Source: VRUE01 sp963702575 (GTDB lineage Bacteria > Actinomycetota > Thermoleophilia > Solirubrobacterales > 70-9). From it: a stretch of DNA of 64,000 bases. The stretch lies in the NCBI GenBank assembly GCA_963702575.1, contig CAVPCU010000002.1, positions 62,001 to 126,000 of the forward strand, in the 5' to 3' direction. The notes under the pieces were generated by a model, which was given only the letters and a program-made list of their open reading frames with translations, was not told the origin of the DNA and ran no database searches. Positions within the stretch are counted from its first letter, which is position 1. Every line of letters starts with the position of its first letter. Of this stretch, positions 24,149 through 32,492 are shown in pieces. Made by a program: the position numbers and the translations under genes.

Positions 24149-27100
24149 TTAGGGCACGAGGGTCGCCTCGGCGATGGCCTCGGCGAACTCGATCTCCTCG
24201 AGGTAATCGGTGGGGTCCTTGTCGGCGCCGTCGGCTTTCAGCAGCAGGCCCTGCAGCCGGCCGAGTTCGCGCAAGACCGCGTCGGCTGCCGCGGGGGCGG
24301 CTTCGAGGGCGGCGGGCAACGAGGCCTCGAGCATGGGCAGTGGCAGCTCGGCGAGCGAGTCGAGGGAGTCTTCGAGGGTCAGGCTGGCATCAGCGCCGGT
24401 CGTCGCGCCGAGCACGGCGAAGGCTCCCTCCAAGAGGCTCGAGCCCTCGGCTTGGGTCTCGGCCACGCTAGCCAACGCCACGGCCGCGTCGCAGAGGGGG
24501 GCGACCGCCTCGTGCGGCCTCTCCATACCGCTGGCGATCTCGAGGATCTCCTCCCCCAGCTCCCTCGCCCGCTCGGGCTGGCTCGGCACGAGAACCTCCA
24601 CGATGAAGGACAGGACGTCGAGCTTCTGCCAGGTTGGCGAGACCGCGTCCGCGAGCTGACGTGCTTGGGCAAGCAGCGCGGAGCGCTCGGGGTCGGACGT
24701 CGCCACGGACCTAGCCGCGGCGACGAGCGCCCGTTGCTCGACCTTCAGCTCGCGCTCCGAGACAGGGTCGGTCTCCGGGTCTGGCTCGGTCCCCGCGAGC
24801 GCTCGGGAGAAAGGCACTAGCCATCGAGCGTCGGGAACCTCGCTCGACGAGGCGATGGCGTCGAGAACCGCGTCCGTCGTGCCGGCGTCCGCTGTTTCCC
24901 CAAGCCGTCGCAGCGCACGGGCAACCAGCCTGACGTCGCTCAGCCGGTTTTCCGCCGCGATCGTCACCAGCTCCGCCGCGCTGGCTGGGTCCGTTGCGCA
25001 CAGAGCCCGCGCGGCCCGCGCGGCGACATCGCCCTTGAGGTTCAGCCAGGAATGCCCTTCCCAGGCAAGGAAGCGGCGCATCAGCTGCATGGTGCGGGGA
25101 TCGCCGCGATCCGCCGCCGCGAGGACGATCGCCGCAAGGGCTTCGCCCTCGGAATCGTCCCCGCTCAGCTCCTCGAGCAGAGCCAGGGCACGGTCGGGAT
25201 CCGCGTCGGCCAGCCCTTCGGCGATTGCGCCGGTCGTCTCCACCGATCCGCCGGTGTCCCCGAGGCTGTCCCTGAGCTCGAACGCCTGGCGCGGGTCGCG
25301 TTTAGCCAGCTCGCGCAGGATCGCGCGCCTGGCGGCCGCCTGCCACTCGCATTCATCGCTGGCGCGGCCTTCCCGCAGACCGCGGCGCAGGAGCGAGAGG
25401 GCTCGCTCGGAATCGCCCAAGGAAAGTGCCGCCTTCGCTGCGGCTTCCCAAGCCCTCGGTCCGGCCCGTCCCGCCTCCGCCGCCCCGAGGCCGGCGTCGA
25501 AGAACCGGCGGGCGCTTTCCGGCGCGACCTGCGCGAGCGTGTCCGTGCAGGCGAAGAGGTCGCTCGGATCGCCGCCGCGGAGATTCGTCTCGAGCCGCTC
25601 GATGACCGCCTCGCCGGCCGCCGGATCGGCGCGGTGAAGCACGGCCGCCGCCTGTGCCAACAGCGTGCACCGCAACCCGCGCTCGGTCACGGCATCGGAG
25701 ATCGCCAGCGTCGCATCTGCGCCGCTGGCGTCGAGATGGCGCTCGACCTGGCTGTCCAGGGCCAGGTCCCGCTGCCTCGTGTCCCGGATCATGCGGGCGA
25801 GGGCGAGCGCCCGGTCGGGGTCGTGCCGCTTGTTCGACAGCACGTCGCGCAGTCCCAGATCCAGGTCGAAATGGTTGACCAGCTCGGGCAGCGCGTCCTC
25901 GCCCTCGAGTTCGACGGCGAGCCAGACCTTTGCTCGAGCGGCCCATCCTCCGGCCTCGGCCTTTCCGATCGAGGTTATGGCGCGCACAGCGGTCCGCGCC
26001 TCCTCATCGAACCTCGCGCGCAGCTCAGGAGTGTCCGCGAGCTCGATCAGGCGGATCGATGCATGGGCTCGCCCGGTCGCCGTCGGGAGGTCCCCGGCGA
26101 GCAGGATCGCGGCGGGCAGCTCGAGTTGCCCGAGCTCCGCGACGTACTCGCCGGCTCGGATTGCGCCGGTCTCGTTCTCTCCCTCCGAGCACGCCCCGCG
26201 GGCAGCCGCCTGGAAGAGCCGTCCCGCCCGCCCCGGATCGTCCCCGGCGAGTGCGCGAGCGAGCGAACCCAGTGCGATTCCGTTCATCAGGGTCGGCTCC
26301 GCCCCGCGCAGAACGGTCTCGGTGCGGTCGAGCAGTGAAGCTTGAACCGTCGCGTCGTGCTTGCCCGCGGCCCGCGCGAGTCGCATCAGCGCGTGTGCCG
26401 CGTAATGAGACGGCAGCGCCGTCTCGAGTGAGTGGGCGAGGGCGGCGCAAGCGGCGGACAGCTCCCCGGGGGCGAGAGCCCCGATCTCGTGCACGAGGAC
26501 GTCGAGTTCCGCGTAGGCGCTGGCGCCGGCGTCGACGATCGCCGCGGCAATCGTCGCCGCCCGTCCTGGGTCGTGTCGGAGCACGTACCTCACCAGCCTT
26601 TCCATCTGCCGGCGCAGATCGGTGGACCGGTCGAGCATCGCGATCAGCTCGAGCGCCCGGTCCACTTCGCCCGCACCCGCGAGAAGCGGCAGCGTTTCGT
26701 CGGGGAGGCGGCGCACTCGGTGCTTCAGGAGCACCTGGGAGAGCACCATCCCGAGCGCCCTGTCGCGTTGCCCGAGGCCGACCGCCGCACGGAGTCCCAG
26801 CCGGAGGTCGTCGAGAACCGGACGCAGCGACCCCGCCCACTCTGCCTTGGCCTTCAAGAAGTCGGCATCGAGCGTCGCGAGCAGCAGCTCGGGCTCCTCG
26901 GCGGCTGCCAGGTGCTTCGCCAAGTGCGCGAGCCCATAGGCGTCGCATCCCTCCCACCGATGGCGATGCCGGTCGCAATATGAAGACGCGATCTTCTTGT
27001 GCTGCTCGGCGGGCGGGCGCCAAAACTCGTCCGCGCGTTCGCCGTCGAGCAGGAAGTCCGCGAAGGAGCGGTGGTACAGGGACACCTGGCGAGAGGTCGG

Positions 27101-28285
27101 TGGGCCGGGCTCGTCGTCGAGCAGCGGCGCGATCGCGGCAAGGCCTTTCCGCGTCGCCTCGCTGCTGATTCCGAGCCATCCGGAGAGCTGCTCCTCGGTT
27201 GGGGCGGCGAAAGCCACCGAGAGCGCTCCCAGCATCGAGCCGAGGCGGTCCCAGTCGAGCTGCGCGATCCGGCCGATCCTTTCTATGTACTCGATGTAGA
27301 TGCCGTCGAGCCCGGCCGGCACCGTGTCCAGCGACGCCTCGTCGAGGTCACCATCTCGGCTCTGGTCGAGCATCGCGAGCAGGTGATGGGCGTAGAGCAG
27401 ATTTCCGTCCGCACGCTGTACGCAGAGGTTCACGAAAGTCTCGAAGCCAAGCCCTTTGTCGATTCGCTCGCGCTGCTCTGGGGAGAGCCGGGTCTTGACG
27501 AAGCGCTCCATGTCGCCGCGGCGCTTGCCGTCCTCCCCGGCCGACAGAGAGATCACCTGGGCTCCGAGGCGATCCATCGCGCGCTCGAACTGGCGGTCGG
27601 GACGAGAAGAGGCAATCAGCCGGACACCCGGCGGTAGCTCGCCGATTCCGGCCAAAAGCGCGGCGATGTCGTCGCTCGCTCGCCCGGTGCGGCTCTCGTC
27701 GACAGCGTCGACCAAGAGGAGAACCGCAGGCTCGCGACTATCGCCGAGAAGGCGCGAGAGTGGACCGCCGACGAGTTCGGTGAACGCACGTTGCGGCAAC
27801 TGGCCTCCAACCGTGAGCTCCTCGATCACGAGGCCGACGACGTTGTTGCTGTTGCTCACGTGCTGCTCTACGGAGGCTCGCAGCTCGCGATTCGATTCCT
27901 CCAACAGCGCCTCGCGAAACCCGGGGACCGCAGCGGCGAGCTGCAGGGAGACCGACTTCGTGAACGCGATCGGATCGATCCAGCGGTGGTCGCTAGACGA
28001 GCAGAAGTGGACCGCGCTGAGGAACCCCTGCCCGAGCCCCAGCTGGCTGTCGAGGTTCCCGTGCTCCGAGATCTCGAACAGGTGCCCGGCAAGCGCGGTC
28101 TTGCCCGAGCCGGGGTTCCCCGTGATCAGCAGCGCGCGAGGCTCGGCATTCCGCAGCCACCCCTGCACCGCGTCCAGGCACCAACCACGCCCGACAAATT
28201 CGGAGGTATGTTCGGACACATAGGCGTGGAAATCGATTCGCGCCGAGCGGCGCTGGGTCGGCCGGGCCGCAGAGCGCTCAGCCAA
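24149..28285 (-). CDS. NACHT-type STAND ATPase with long helical C-terminal region
   Basis: A 1378-residue signal-transduction ATPase. After a short leader, DFHAYVSEHTSEFVGRGWCLD introduces the ATPase module: Walker A GNPGSGKT at 56-63, Walker B LLLVDAVDES at about 189-198, sensor region RLIASSRPD and a winged-helix part ending near residue 430 (YHRSFADFLL). Residues about 450-1378 are an alpha-solenoid of degenerate helical repeats, the likely sensor that holds the ATPase inactive. Such proteins act as switches in bacterial immunity. The N terminus has no effector domain. The TTG start overlaps the upstream small gene by 8 nt, so that small protein is the likely partner. Confidence 0.85.
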   Translation of the reverse strand: MAERSAARPTQRRSARIDFHAYVSEHTSEFVGRGWCLDAVQGWLRNAEPRALLITGNPGSGKTALAGHLFEISEHGNLDSQLGLGQGFLSAVHFCSSSDHRWIDPIAFTKSVSLQLAAAVPGFREALLEESNRELRASVEQHVSNSNNVVGLVIEELTVGGQLPQRAFTELVGGPLSRLLGDSREPAVLLLVDAVDESRTGRASDDIAALLAGIGELPPGVRLIASSRPDRQFERAMDRLGAQVISLSAGEDGKRRGDMERFVKTRLSPEQRERIDKGLGFETFVNLCVQRADGNLLYAHHLLAMLDQSRDGDLDEASLDTVPAGLDGIYIEYIERIGRIAQLDWDRLGSMLGALSVAFAAPTEEQLSGWLGISSEATRKGLAAIAPLLDDEPGPPTSRQVSLYHRSFADFLLDGERADEFWRPPAEQHKKIASSYCDRHRHRWEGCDAYGLAHLAKHLAAAEEPELLLATLDADFLKAKAEWAGSLRPVLDDLRLGLRAAVGLGQRDRALGMVLSQVLLKHRVRRLPDETLPLLAGAGEVDRALELIAMLDRSTDLRRQMERLVRYVLRHDPGRAATIAAAIVDAGASAYAELDVLVHEIGALAPGELSAACAALAHSLETALPSHYAAHALMRLARAAGKHDATVQASLLDRTETVLRGAEPTLMNGIALGSLARALAGDDPGRAGRLFQAAARGACSEGENETGAIRAGEYVAELGQLELPAAILLAGDLPTATGRAHASIRLIELADTPELRARFDEEARTAVRAITSIGKAEAGGWAARAKVWLAVELEGEDALPELVNHFDLDLGLRDVLSNKRHDPDRALALARMIRDTRQRDLALDSQVERHLDASGADATLAISDAVTERGLRCTLLAQAAAVLHRADPAAGEAVIERLETNLRGGDPSDLFACTDTLAQVAPESARRFFDAGLGAAEAGRAGPRAWEAAAKAALSLGDSERALSLLRRGLREGRASDECEWQAAARRAILRELAKRDPRQAFELRDSLGDTGGSVETTGAIAEGLADADPDRALALLEELSGDDSEGEALAAIVLAAADRGDPRTMQLMRRFLAWEGHSWLNLKGDVAARAARALCATDPASAAELVTIAAENRLSDVRLVARALRRLGETADAGTTDAVLDAIASSSEVPDARWLVPFSRALAGTEPDPETDPVSERELKVEQRALVAAARSVATSDPERSALLAQARQLADAVSPTWQKLDVLSFIVEVLVPSQPERARELGEEILEIASGMERPHEAVAPLCDAAVALASVAETQAEGSSLLEGAFAVLGATTGADASLTLEDSLDSLAELPLPMLEASLPAALEAAPAAADAVLRELGRLQGLLLKADGADKDPTDYLEEIEFAEAIAEATLVP

Positions 28286-28715
28286 ATTTCTTGACTTCGG
28301 CGCCGATGACGTTCTCGCTGCCGTCGATCTCCTGCTTCACCGATGCCTTTCCGGAGGCCATCTCCTCGGCCCTGAAGCCGACGACGCCGACCGATTCCGA
28401 GATCTTCTGGACGACGCTCATCTCCGGTCCGATTCCCTCGACGAGCGCCTCGAGTTCCTTGCGCAGGTCAGGGTTCTCGCTGAGCAGGGTGTCGAGGCGC
28501 TGGGCAATCACCGGCGAGTAGAGCTCCGGCTCCTTCTCGAACGACTCCAGCTCCTGGCTCACGGCCGGATTGCCCGACCAGGCGGACTTCAGGCGAGTGC
28601 AGATCTCCTTCGCCTTCTCGAACGACGCTCGCCCGGCAGTATCCAGCAGCCGCTGCCCCTTGTCCGTGGCGTATGCCGTGAGAACTGCAAGGACTAGACC
28701 GGTAAACGGATCCAT
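28278..28715 (-). CDS. Small helical protein co-encoded with the NACHT ATPase (candidate effector)
   Basis: A 145-residue protein. It begins with a hydrophobic helix (MDPFTGLVLAVLTAYATDKG), continues as charged helices (residues about 25-105, with ENPDLRKELEALVEGIG) and ends with a short strand-like tail (GSENVIGAEVKKFG). This layout (membrane-active helix, helical bundle, short C-terminal motif) resembles the Bell-domain/amyloid-motif effectors described beside bacterial NLR genes. That is inference: no family could be confirmed and no matching motif is seen in the ATPase N terminus. The ATG at 28715 has a good ribosome binding site (AGGAG) 5 nt upstream. It overlaps the ATPase gene. Confidence 0.65.
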   Translation of the reverse strand: MDPFTGLVLAVLTAYATDKGQRLLDTAGRASFEKAKEICTRLKSAWSGNPAVSQELESFEKEPELYSPVIAQRLDTLLSENPDLRKELEALVEGIGPEMSVVQKISESVGVVGFRAEEMASGKASVKQEIDGSENVIGAEVKKFG

Positions 28716-29020
28716 TGCCTCTCCTGTTTGTGGCGGCGAACCCGAAATGCTAGCGGGCGCTGGTCCTATGTGTCGTTCGTTCAGCCGCCTTTGCCAAGGT
28801 GCCCCACTTCTCTCGCAGACACCGCCACCCGGCAAGAGCTTCGTGATCTGGCTTCAGTAACCACGCCCGCCAGTGGCTTGATTTGTCGGCTGAGCGAGGA
28901 GTGTTCGCGAACGTTATCGGCGCGATCCCCGAGTAGATGCCTACGCGCGCTAGCCAATCCGCCGTCCGCGCCCGATGGCAGTCTTTTACTTGAGTGGGTT
29001 TAAGCAGCTCAAGGAAAATC
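28716..29020. other. Divergent intergenic region of 305 bp
   Basis: This separates the minus-strand NACHT operon from the plus-strand five-gene cassette. It must hold promoters for both. No coding frame with family resemblance, no clear -10/-35 pair and no long inverted repeat were found. A ribosome binding site for the next gene (AAGGA) is at its right end. Confidence 0.4.
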
Positions 29021-29653
29021 GTGCCAAAGGAGGAGGTTGAGTTGCGCGCGGCGCTCGACCGGACGCCCTGCCCGATGGCGCAGACCGCGACGGGGAAGGT
29101 CGTGGTTCTGCCCGAAGCCGGCGTTTCTCAGCCCTGGACCGAGTTCCTGCGGCAACTCCACGACGCACTCGAGCGCAGCGCTCCTTCAGTCGACTTCATC
29201 GCTGGTGCCTTGCCGGTGCGAGCGGAGCGGATGTCGGTCGAGGCCCTGGCCGCTGCCGTGCATGGCGTCCTCCTGCACCTCACCGCGCCGCCAGCTCTCT
29301 ATGAGGGGATCGAGAGCCCTTCTTGGACCCTTCGTACCAGCAGTGGCGACTACTTTCCGATCCTGATGTCAGTCTCCTACGAGTATGCACACCCGCGGTA
29401 CCTCGATTGGCCATTCCCGGTTCTGCTCCTGCAGCCCGAGTTGTCCTTTGCCAGACGGGGCATCTCCTCGAGCTGGGCGAAGCGGAACGAGCTTTCGCTT
29501 GCCGTGGAGCGACGCTTCCGCGGTCTCGGGCGGGAATACTTCGGCGACATCACCCGCTCCCTGCCAAAGTCCCTGCGCGTCGTCAAGCCCATCTCGCCCG
29601 GCGACTCGCCGGTCAGGTGGTGGCAGTTCAAGCCCGCTTTTCCGCAGCGCTAG
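29021..29653 (+). CDS. Unknown protein, first gene of the five-gene cassette
   Basis: A 210-residue soluble protein of unrecognised family. Segments worth searching are TPCPMAQTATGKVVVLPE near the N terminus, SSGDYFPILMSVSYEYAHPRY (about 105-125) and WPFPVLLLQPELSF (about 128-141), which look like the core of an alpha/beta fold. A weak similarity in style to YqcI/YcgG-type proteins was considered but not accepted. The start is uncertain: GTG at 29021 has AAGGA upstream, and TTG at 29042 has AGGAGG upstream. The next gene starts 32 nt after its stop with a strong ribosome binding site, so the two are probably co-transcribed. Confidence 0.55.
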   Translation: MPKEEVELRAALDRTPCPMAQTATGKVVVLPEAGVSQPWTEFLRQLHDALERSAPSVDFIAGALPVRAERMSVEALAAAVHGVLLHLTAPPALYEGIESPSWTLRTSSGDYFPILMSVSYEYAHPRYLDWPFPVLLLQPELSFARRGISSSWAKRNELSLAVERRFRGLGREYFGDITRSLPKSLRVVKPISPGDSPVRWWQFKPAFPQR

Positions 29654-29684
29654 CTGACCCGATGTCCGAAGAAGGAGGAAGCCA

Positions 29685-30464
29685 ATGTCGCAGATGAGCA
29701 TCGAAGGAGGATGGGAAGAGACGGGTCCCGCCTTCGGGGTCGACCGCTCCGTCCTGTTCCCCAAGCTCCAGGCTCTTCAGGCTGCCTACGAGCGGGGCGA
29801 TTTTGGCGGCACTGTGCACGAGGCGCATCCCGGCCTCGATGTCGATTCCCGCGCCCACTACCTGTACTTCACTCTGGCGCCGTCCCTGAACTTCCAGCGC
29901 AAGTCGGAGGCGCTCTGGCGGGCGGCGGACGCTACCTACCGAGATCCGGACACGCGGTTCGTGTTTTTCCCGGAGAACGTCGACGCGGGAAGGGACGCCT
30001 ACTTGGAAGCCCTCTCGAAGCACTCCCTGGCGACGTTCCGCGAGAAGCACACGGACATCTGGTTCACGATCAGCACTACTCTCGCGACGGGTTTCGACGC
30101 CGACCCCCGCGTTTTGCTGGAGCGGGCCCGCTACGACGTCCCCGCAATCAAGGCGATGGTCCAGGAGAGAAGGCGGGAATTCCCGTACCTGAGCGGCCCG
30201 AAGCTCCTCAACTACTGGCTCTACATGCTCGTCAGCTTCACCGACGCCCCTCTGGTCAACAAAGGGGCGATCAGCATCATCCCGGATGTCCACGTCATGG
30301 ATGCTTCGGCGTACCTAGGGGTGGTTCCCGAGGCGACTGACGATAGAGAGCTAGTGGCGGAGGCATGGGACCGGTTGCTTGCGGGCTCCGACCTGACCCC
30401 GATTGACCTCCACGGTCCGCTATGGCGCTGGGCCCGGCTGGGGTACCCAGAAGTCAGCGCATAA
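29685..30464 (+). CDS. HhH-GPD (DNA glycosylase superfamily)-like protein
   Basis: A 259-residue helical protein. The second half resembles the HhH-GPD fold: REFPYLSGPKLLNYWLYML (about 164-182), then SIIPDVHVMDASAYLGVV (about 199-216), which is laid out like the PVDxHVxRVxxRLGxV segment of glycosylases, then the end LTPIDLHGPLWRWARLGYP. The first half (AHYLYFTLAPSLNFQRKSEALWRAA) also fits that family's N-terminal helices. Related folds include base-excision glycosylases and the glycosylase-like enzymes predicted in thymine hypermodification. No zinc or iron-sulphur cysteines are present. The ribosome binding site is strong (AAGGAGGAAG). The stop overlaps the next ATG (TAATG). Confidence 0.5.
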   Translation: MSQMSIEGGWEETGPAFGVDRSVLFPKLQALQAAYERGDFGGTVHEAHPGLDVDSRAHYLYFTLAPSLNFQRKSEALWRAADATYRDPDTRFVFFPENVDAGRDAYLEALSKHSLATFREKHTDIWFTISTTLATGFDADPRVLLERARYDVPAIKAMVQERRREFPYLSGPKLLNYWLYMLVSFTDAPLVNKGAISIIPDVHVMDASAYLGVVPEATDDRELVAEAWDRLLAGSDLTPIDLHGPLWRWARLGYPEVSA

Positions 30465-31108
30465 TGCCTACGCTCACGGCCAGCGCCTGGGGCAGGCCGG
30501 GGAGCTACCACTACCGTTTCCTCCACCGCGTCGAGGCTGTGGTGGAGGGGCGGCCCATCCTCCATGTGGTCGGCTGTGCCGACGGCAAGTTCGTCCTCCC
30601 AGCGGCGCGCCGAGGCTGGCACGTCCACGCGATCGACCTGGACCGCCGGATGATCTCCGGGTGTGAGGCGGATGCCTCTGCGGGGGTACCGGCGCCCGTG
30701 CCGGGGCTGCAGAGCAGGCTCGCCGCCGAGGGGCTTGGCGGGAACGTGACCGTTCACACGGCAGATTTCATGACGCTCGATCTACCCCCCGTCGACGCGC
30801 TGTGGACCAGTGGCTGCCTGCAGTACTCGGTCAACAGCCGGTACCACATTGGCCGCCTCACCGACCGGCTGCGCCGCAGCCTCAGGCTGGGCGGGCTGGG
30901 ATTCGTCGAGTACATGCTTCCCGACGAGCCGAAGCTCGTCGGCCGTCCGAACTGCCCGGTTGAGGGGTGGTGGCGGGACGAGTTTCCCGCAGCCGGGTGG
31001 GAAGTCCTCTCCCACGTGACGTTGCGGGACCGCCTGGAGCTGGGACATCCCTATCTGCCACACTCTCACACCCATTCCTGGGGCCGGGTGTTGGCGCGCC
31101 GCCTCTAG
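30464..31108 (+). CDS. Class I SAM-dependent methyltransferase (first of the cassette)
   Basis: A 214-residue protein with a Rossmann methyltransferase pattern. Motif I is ILHVVGCADGKFVLPAARRG at about residues 32-51 (GCADG replaces the usual GCGxG), motif II is the acidic VHAIDLDRRM, and motif IV is in DALWTSGCLQYS. A C-terminal lobe (FPAAGWEVLSHVTLRDRLELGHPYLPHSHTHSWG) follows. No target-recognition domain is seen, so it probably acts on a small molecule or nucleotide instead of DNA. The ATG shares a base with the preceding stop (TAATG), so translation is coupled with the glycosylase-like gene. Confidence 0.7.
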   Translation: MPTLTASAWGRPGSYHYRFLHRVEAVVEGRPILHVVGCADGKFVLPAARRGWHVHAIDLDRRMISGCEADASAGVPAPVPGLQSRLAAEGLGGNVTVHTADFMTLDLPPVDALWTSGCLQYSVNSRYHIGRLTDRLRRSLRLGGLGFVEYMLPDEPKLVGRPNCPVEGWWRDEFPAAGWEVLSHVTLRDRLELGHPYLPHSHTHSWGRVLARRL

Positions 31109-31110
31109 TC

Positions 31111-31710
31111 ATGGCCGAGCTGCTTCTGCTTTCGGGGCTTCCAGGCGTGGGAAAGACCACGACGGCCAAGCTCCTCCAAGAGTGGGGGAGAGGAGAGGTC
31201 GCGAGGATTCATTTCGGCGCGCTGCTCCGCGAAGCCGTGGCTGCGCGACTCGAGGTGGAGCTTTCGCACGAGGCCTTTCGGGAAGCGTTCGCAGAGCTGC
31301 TCTGTGAGGGCGACTTTATCGCGGCCTCGGCAGCCGCCCGGGCAGCTGCCGACGGGGCTGAGGCAAAAGTTTGCGTGCTGGACTCTCACGCAGTGGCCCC
31401 GGTGGACTCCGGTTTGCTGGCGACGCCGGACGGTCCCAGGCGAACCGCGCTCCTCGGGGTCACCGGCCTCGTCCACATCGCTGCCGCCGGGGCGGTTGAG
31501 CGGATTGTCGAGAACGGCGGCCGCGAAGGTAGGCGTCCCTGGTCAGCCGCCGAGGTCGATGCGGCGGAGGGCATGCAGGTGGCGGTGATGGTCGCCTACG
31601 GCATGGCTTACGAATGTCCTCTAGTTGTCGTCGACAGTGGGGGTAGAGCCGAGGATGTCGCAGCGCGGGTCGAATCGGCGATGAAGTCGATCTTCGGTGG
31701 TTCGCCTTGA
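31111..31710 (+). CDS. Archaeal adenylate kinase-like P-loop kinase
   Basis: A 199-residue P-loop protein. Walker A GLPGVGKTTTAKLL is at about residues 9-22. A VLDSHAVAPVDSGLL segment (about 90-104) and the C-terminal helix pattern AAEVDAAEGMQVAVMVAYGMAYECPLVVVDS resemble the small archaeal AdkA-type kinases, which differ from the usual bacterial adenylate kinase. Substrate is likely a nucleotide or nucleoside. It starts 2 nt after the previous stop and is overlapped by the next start (TGATG), within a coupled operon. This kind of kinase is unusual beside methyltransferases. Confidence 0.65.
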   Translation: MAELLLLSGLPGVGKTTTAKLLQEWGRGEVARIHFGALLREAVAARLEVELSHEAFREAFAELLCEGDFIAASAAARAAADGAEAKVCVLDSHAVAPVDSGLLATPDGPRRTALLGVTGLVHIAAAGAVERIVENGGREGRRPWSAAEVDAAEGMQVAVMVAYGMAYECPLVVVDSGGRAEDVAARVESAMKSIFGGSP

Positions 31711-32354
31711 TGGCGTGGGACGACGCCAACCGGATGAGTGCCACGTACCGACGGCGCTACGCCGAAGGGCTTCCACTATGGGCAGTTTTCTCCTATCGAG
31801 ACCCCACGCAGTATGAGCGCAAGCTGAGTTGGTATGCGACCCGGCTGCGGGAGGCGGTCGGAAGCCTCGACTCCGTTCTCGACGTCGGCTGCGGCCCAGG
31901 AGAGCTACTTGTGCGTTCCGACCTCCCAGCCGGGTATTTCGGGGTCGACGTCATTGGCGAGTTCGTGGACGCGGCACGGTCTCGGTTTCCCGACCGGCGG
32001 TTTTGCCGCGGAGATCTGCTCGAGCAGGACTTTAGGCCCGCTCATACCGTGGTGATGGTAGGCGTTCTGGGCCTGAGTCCCCGGCCGCTTGAGCTGCTCG
32101 AGCGCGCCTGCGCCTTGGCTCGGACCAACGTCTTGTTCGACTTCGTGGGGGATGTCGGCTGTACGGCTGACGGGTACACGTTGCGTACCCTCGACTCCGC
32201 TCAGGTGGTTGGGATCGCGCAGGCGGCTGGCCTGCAGGTGGTCCGGTGGGATGCTCTGGGATCGGCAACGGCGGTGTGGGGCCATCGGCCCTGGAATGGA
32301 AAGCGCGGGCGACAAGCCACTGAAGCAAACTGCGCGAAGATGAGGTCAGACTGA
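31710..32354 (+). CDS. Class I SAM-dependent methyltransferase (second of the cassette)
   Basis: A 214-residue methyltransferase with motif I SVLDVGCGPGELLV (about 53-66), an acidic motif II (YFGVDVIGEFVDAA) and VVMVGVLGLSPRP as motif IV. It resembles the small-molecule UbiE/Methyltransf_11 type. A tail without domain features (RPWNGKRGRQATEANC) ends the protein. The ATG is chosen because it overlaps the kinase stop (TGATG). It is the last gene of the cassette and is followed by 138 bp before the convergent restriction gene. Confidence 0.8.
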   Translation: MAWDDANRMSATYRRRYAEGLPLWAVFSYRDPTQYERKLSWYATRLREAVGSLDSVLDVGCGPGELLVRSDLPAGYFGVDVIGEFVDAARSRFPDRRFCRGDLLEQDFRPAHTVVMVGVLGLSPRPLELLERACALARTNVLFDFVGDVGCTADGYTLRTLDSAQVVGIAQAAGLQVVRWDALGSATAVWGHRPWNGKRGRQATEANCAKMRSD

Positions 32355-32492
32355 CGCACCCCGCCAAATCACGGAGATTCTCTCGATGCCGCCCCGCGTG
32401 ATGATCGGCAGGTGGTCGCCGATCGGGCTGATCGCCCAGGTGCAGGAAGCAACGTAGTTGAGGATCGAGACGGTGGGAATCGACGCGGGCCG

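Noticed and set aside
28278..28715. A firm call of a Bell-domain effector with an amyloid signalling motif.
   Set aside because: The layout fits, but no matching motif is visible in the NACHT protein and no profile search could be run. It is kept as a hypothesis.
29021..29653. Assignment of the first cassette gene to the YqcI/YcgG family.
   Set aside because: Only a loose resemblance around the central strands was seen; no family-defining motif could be confirmed.
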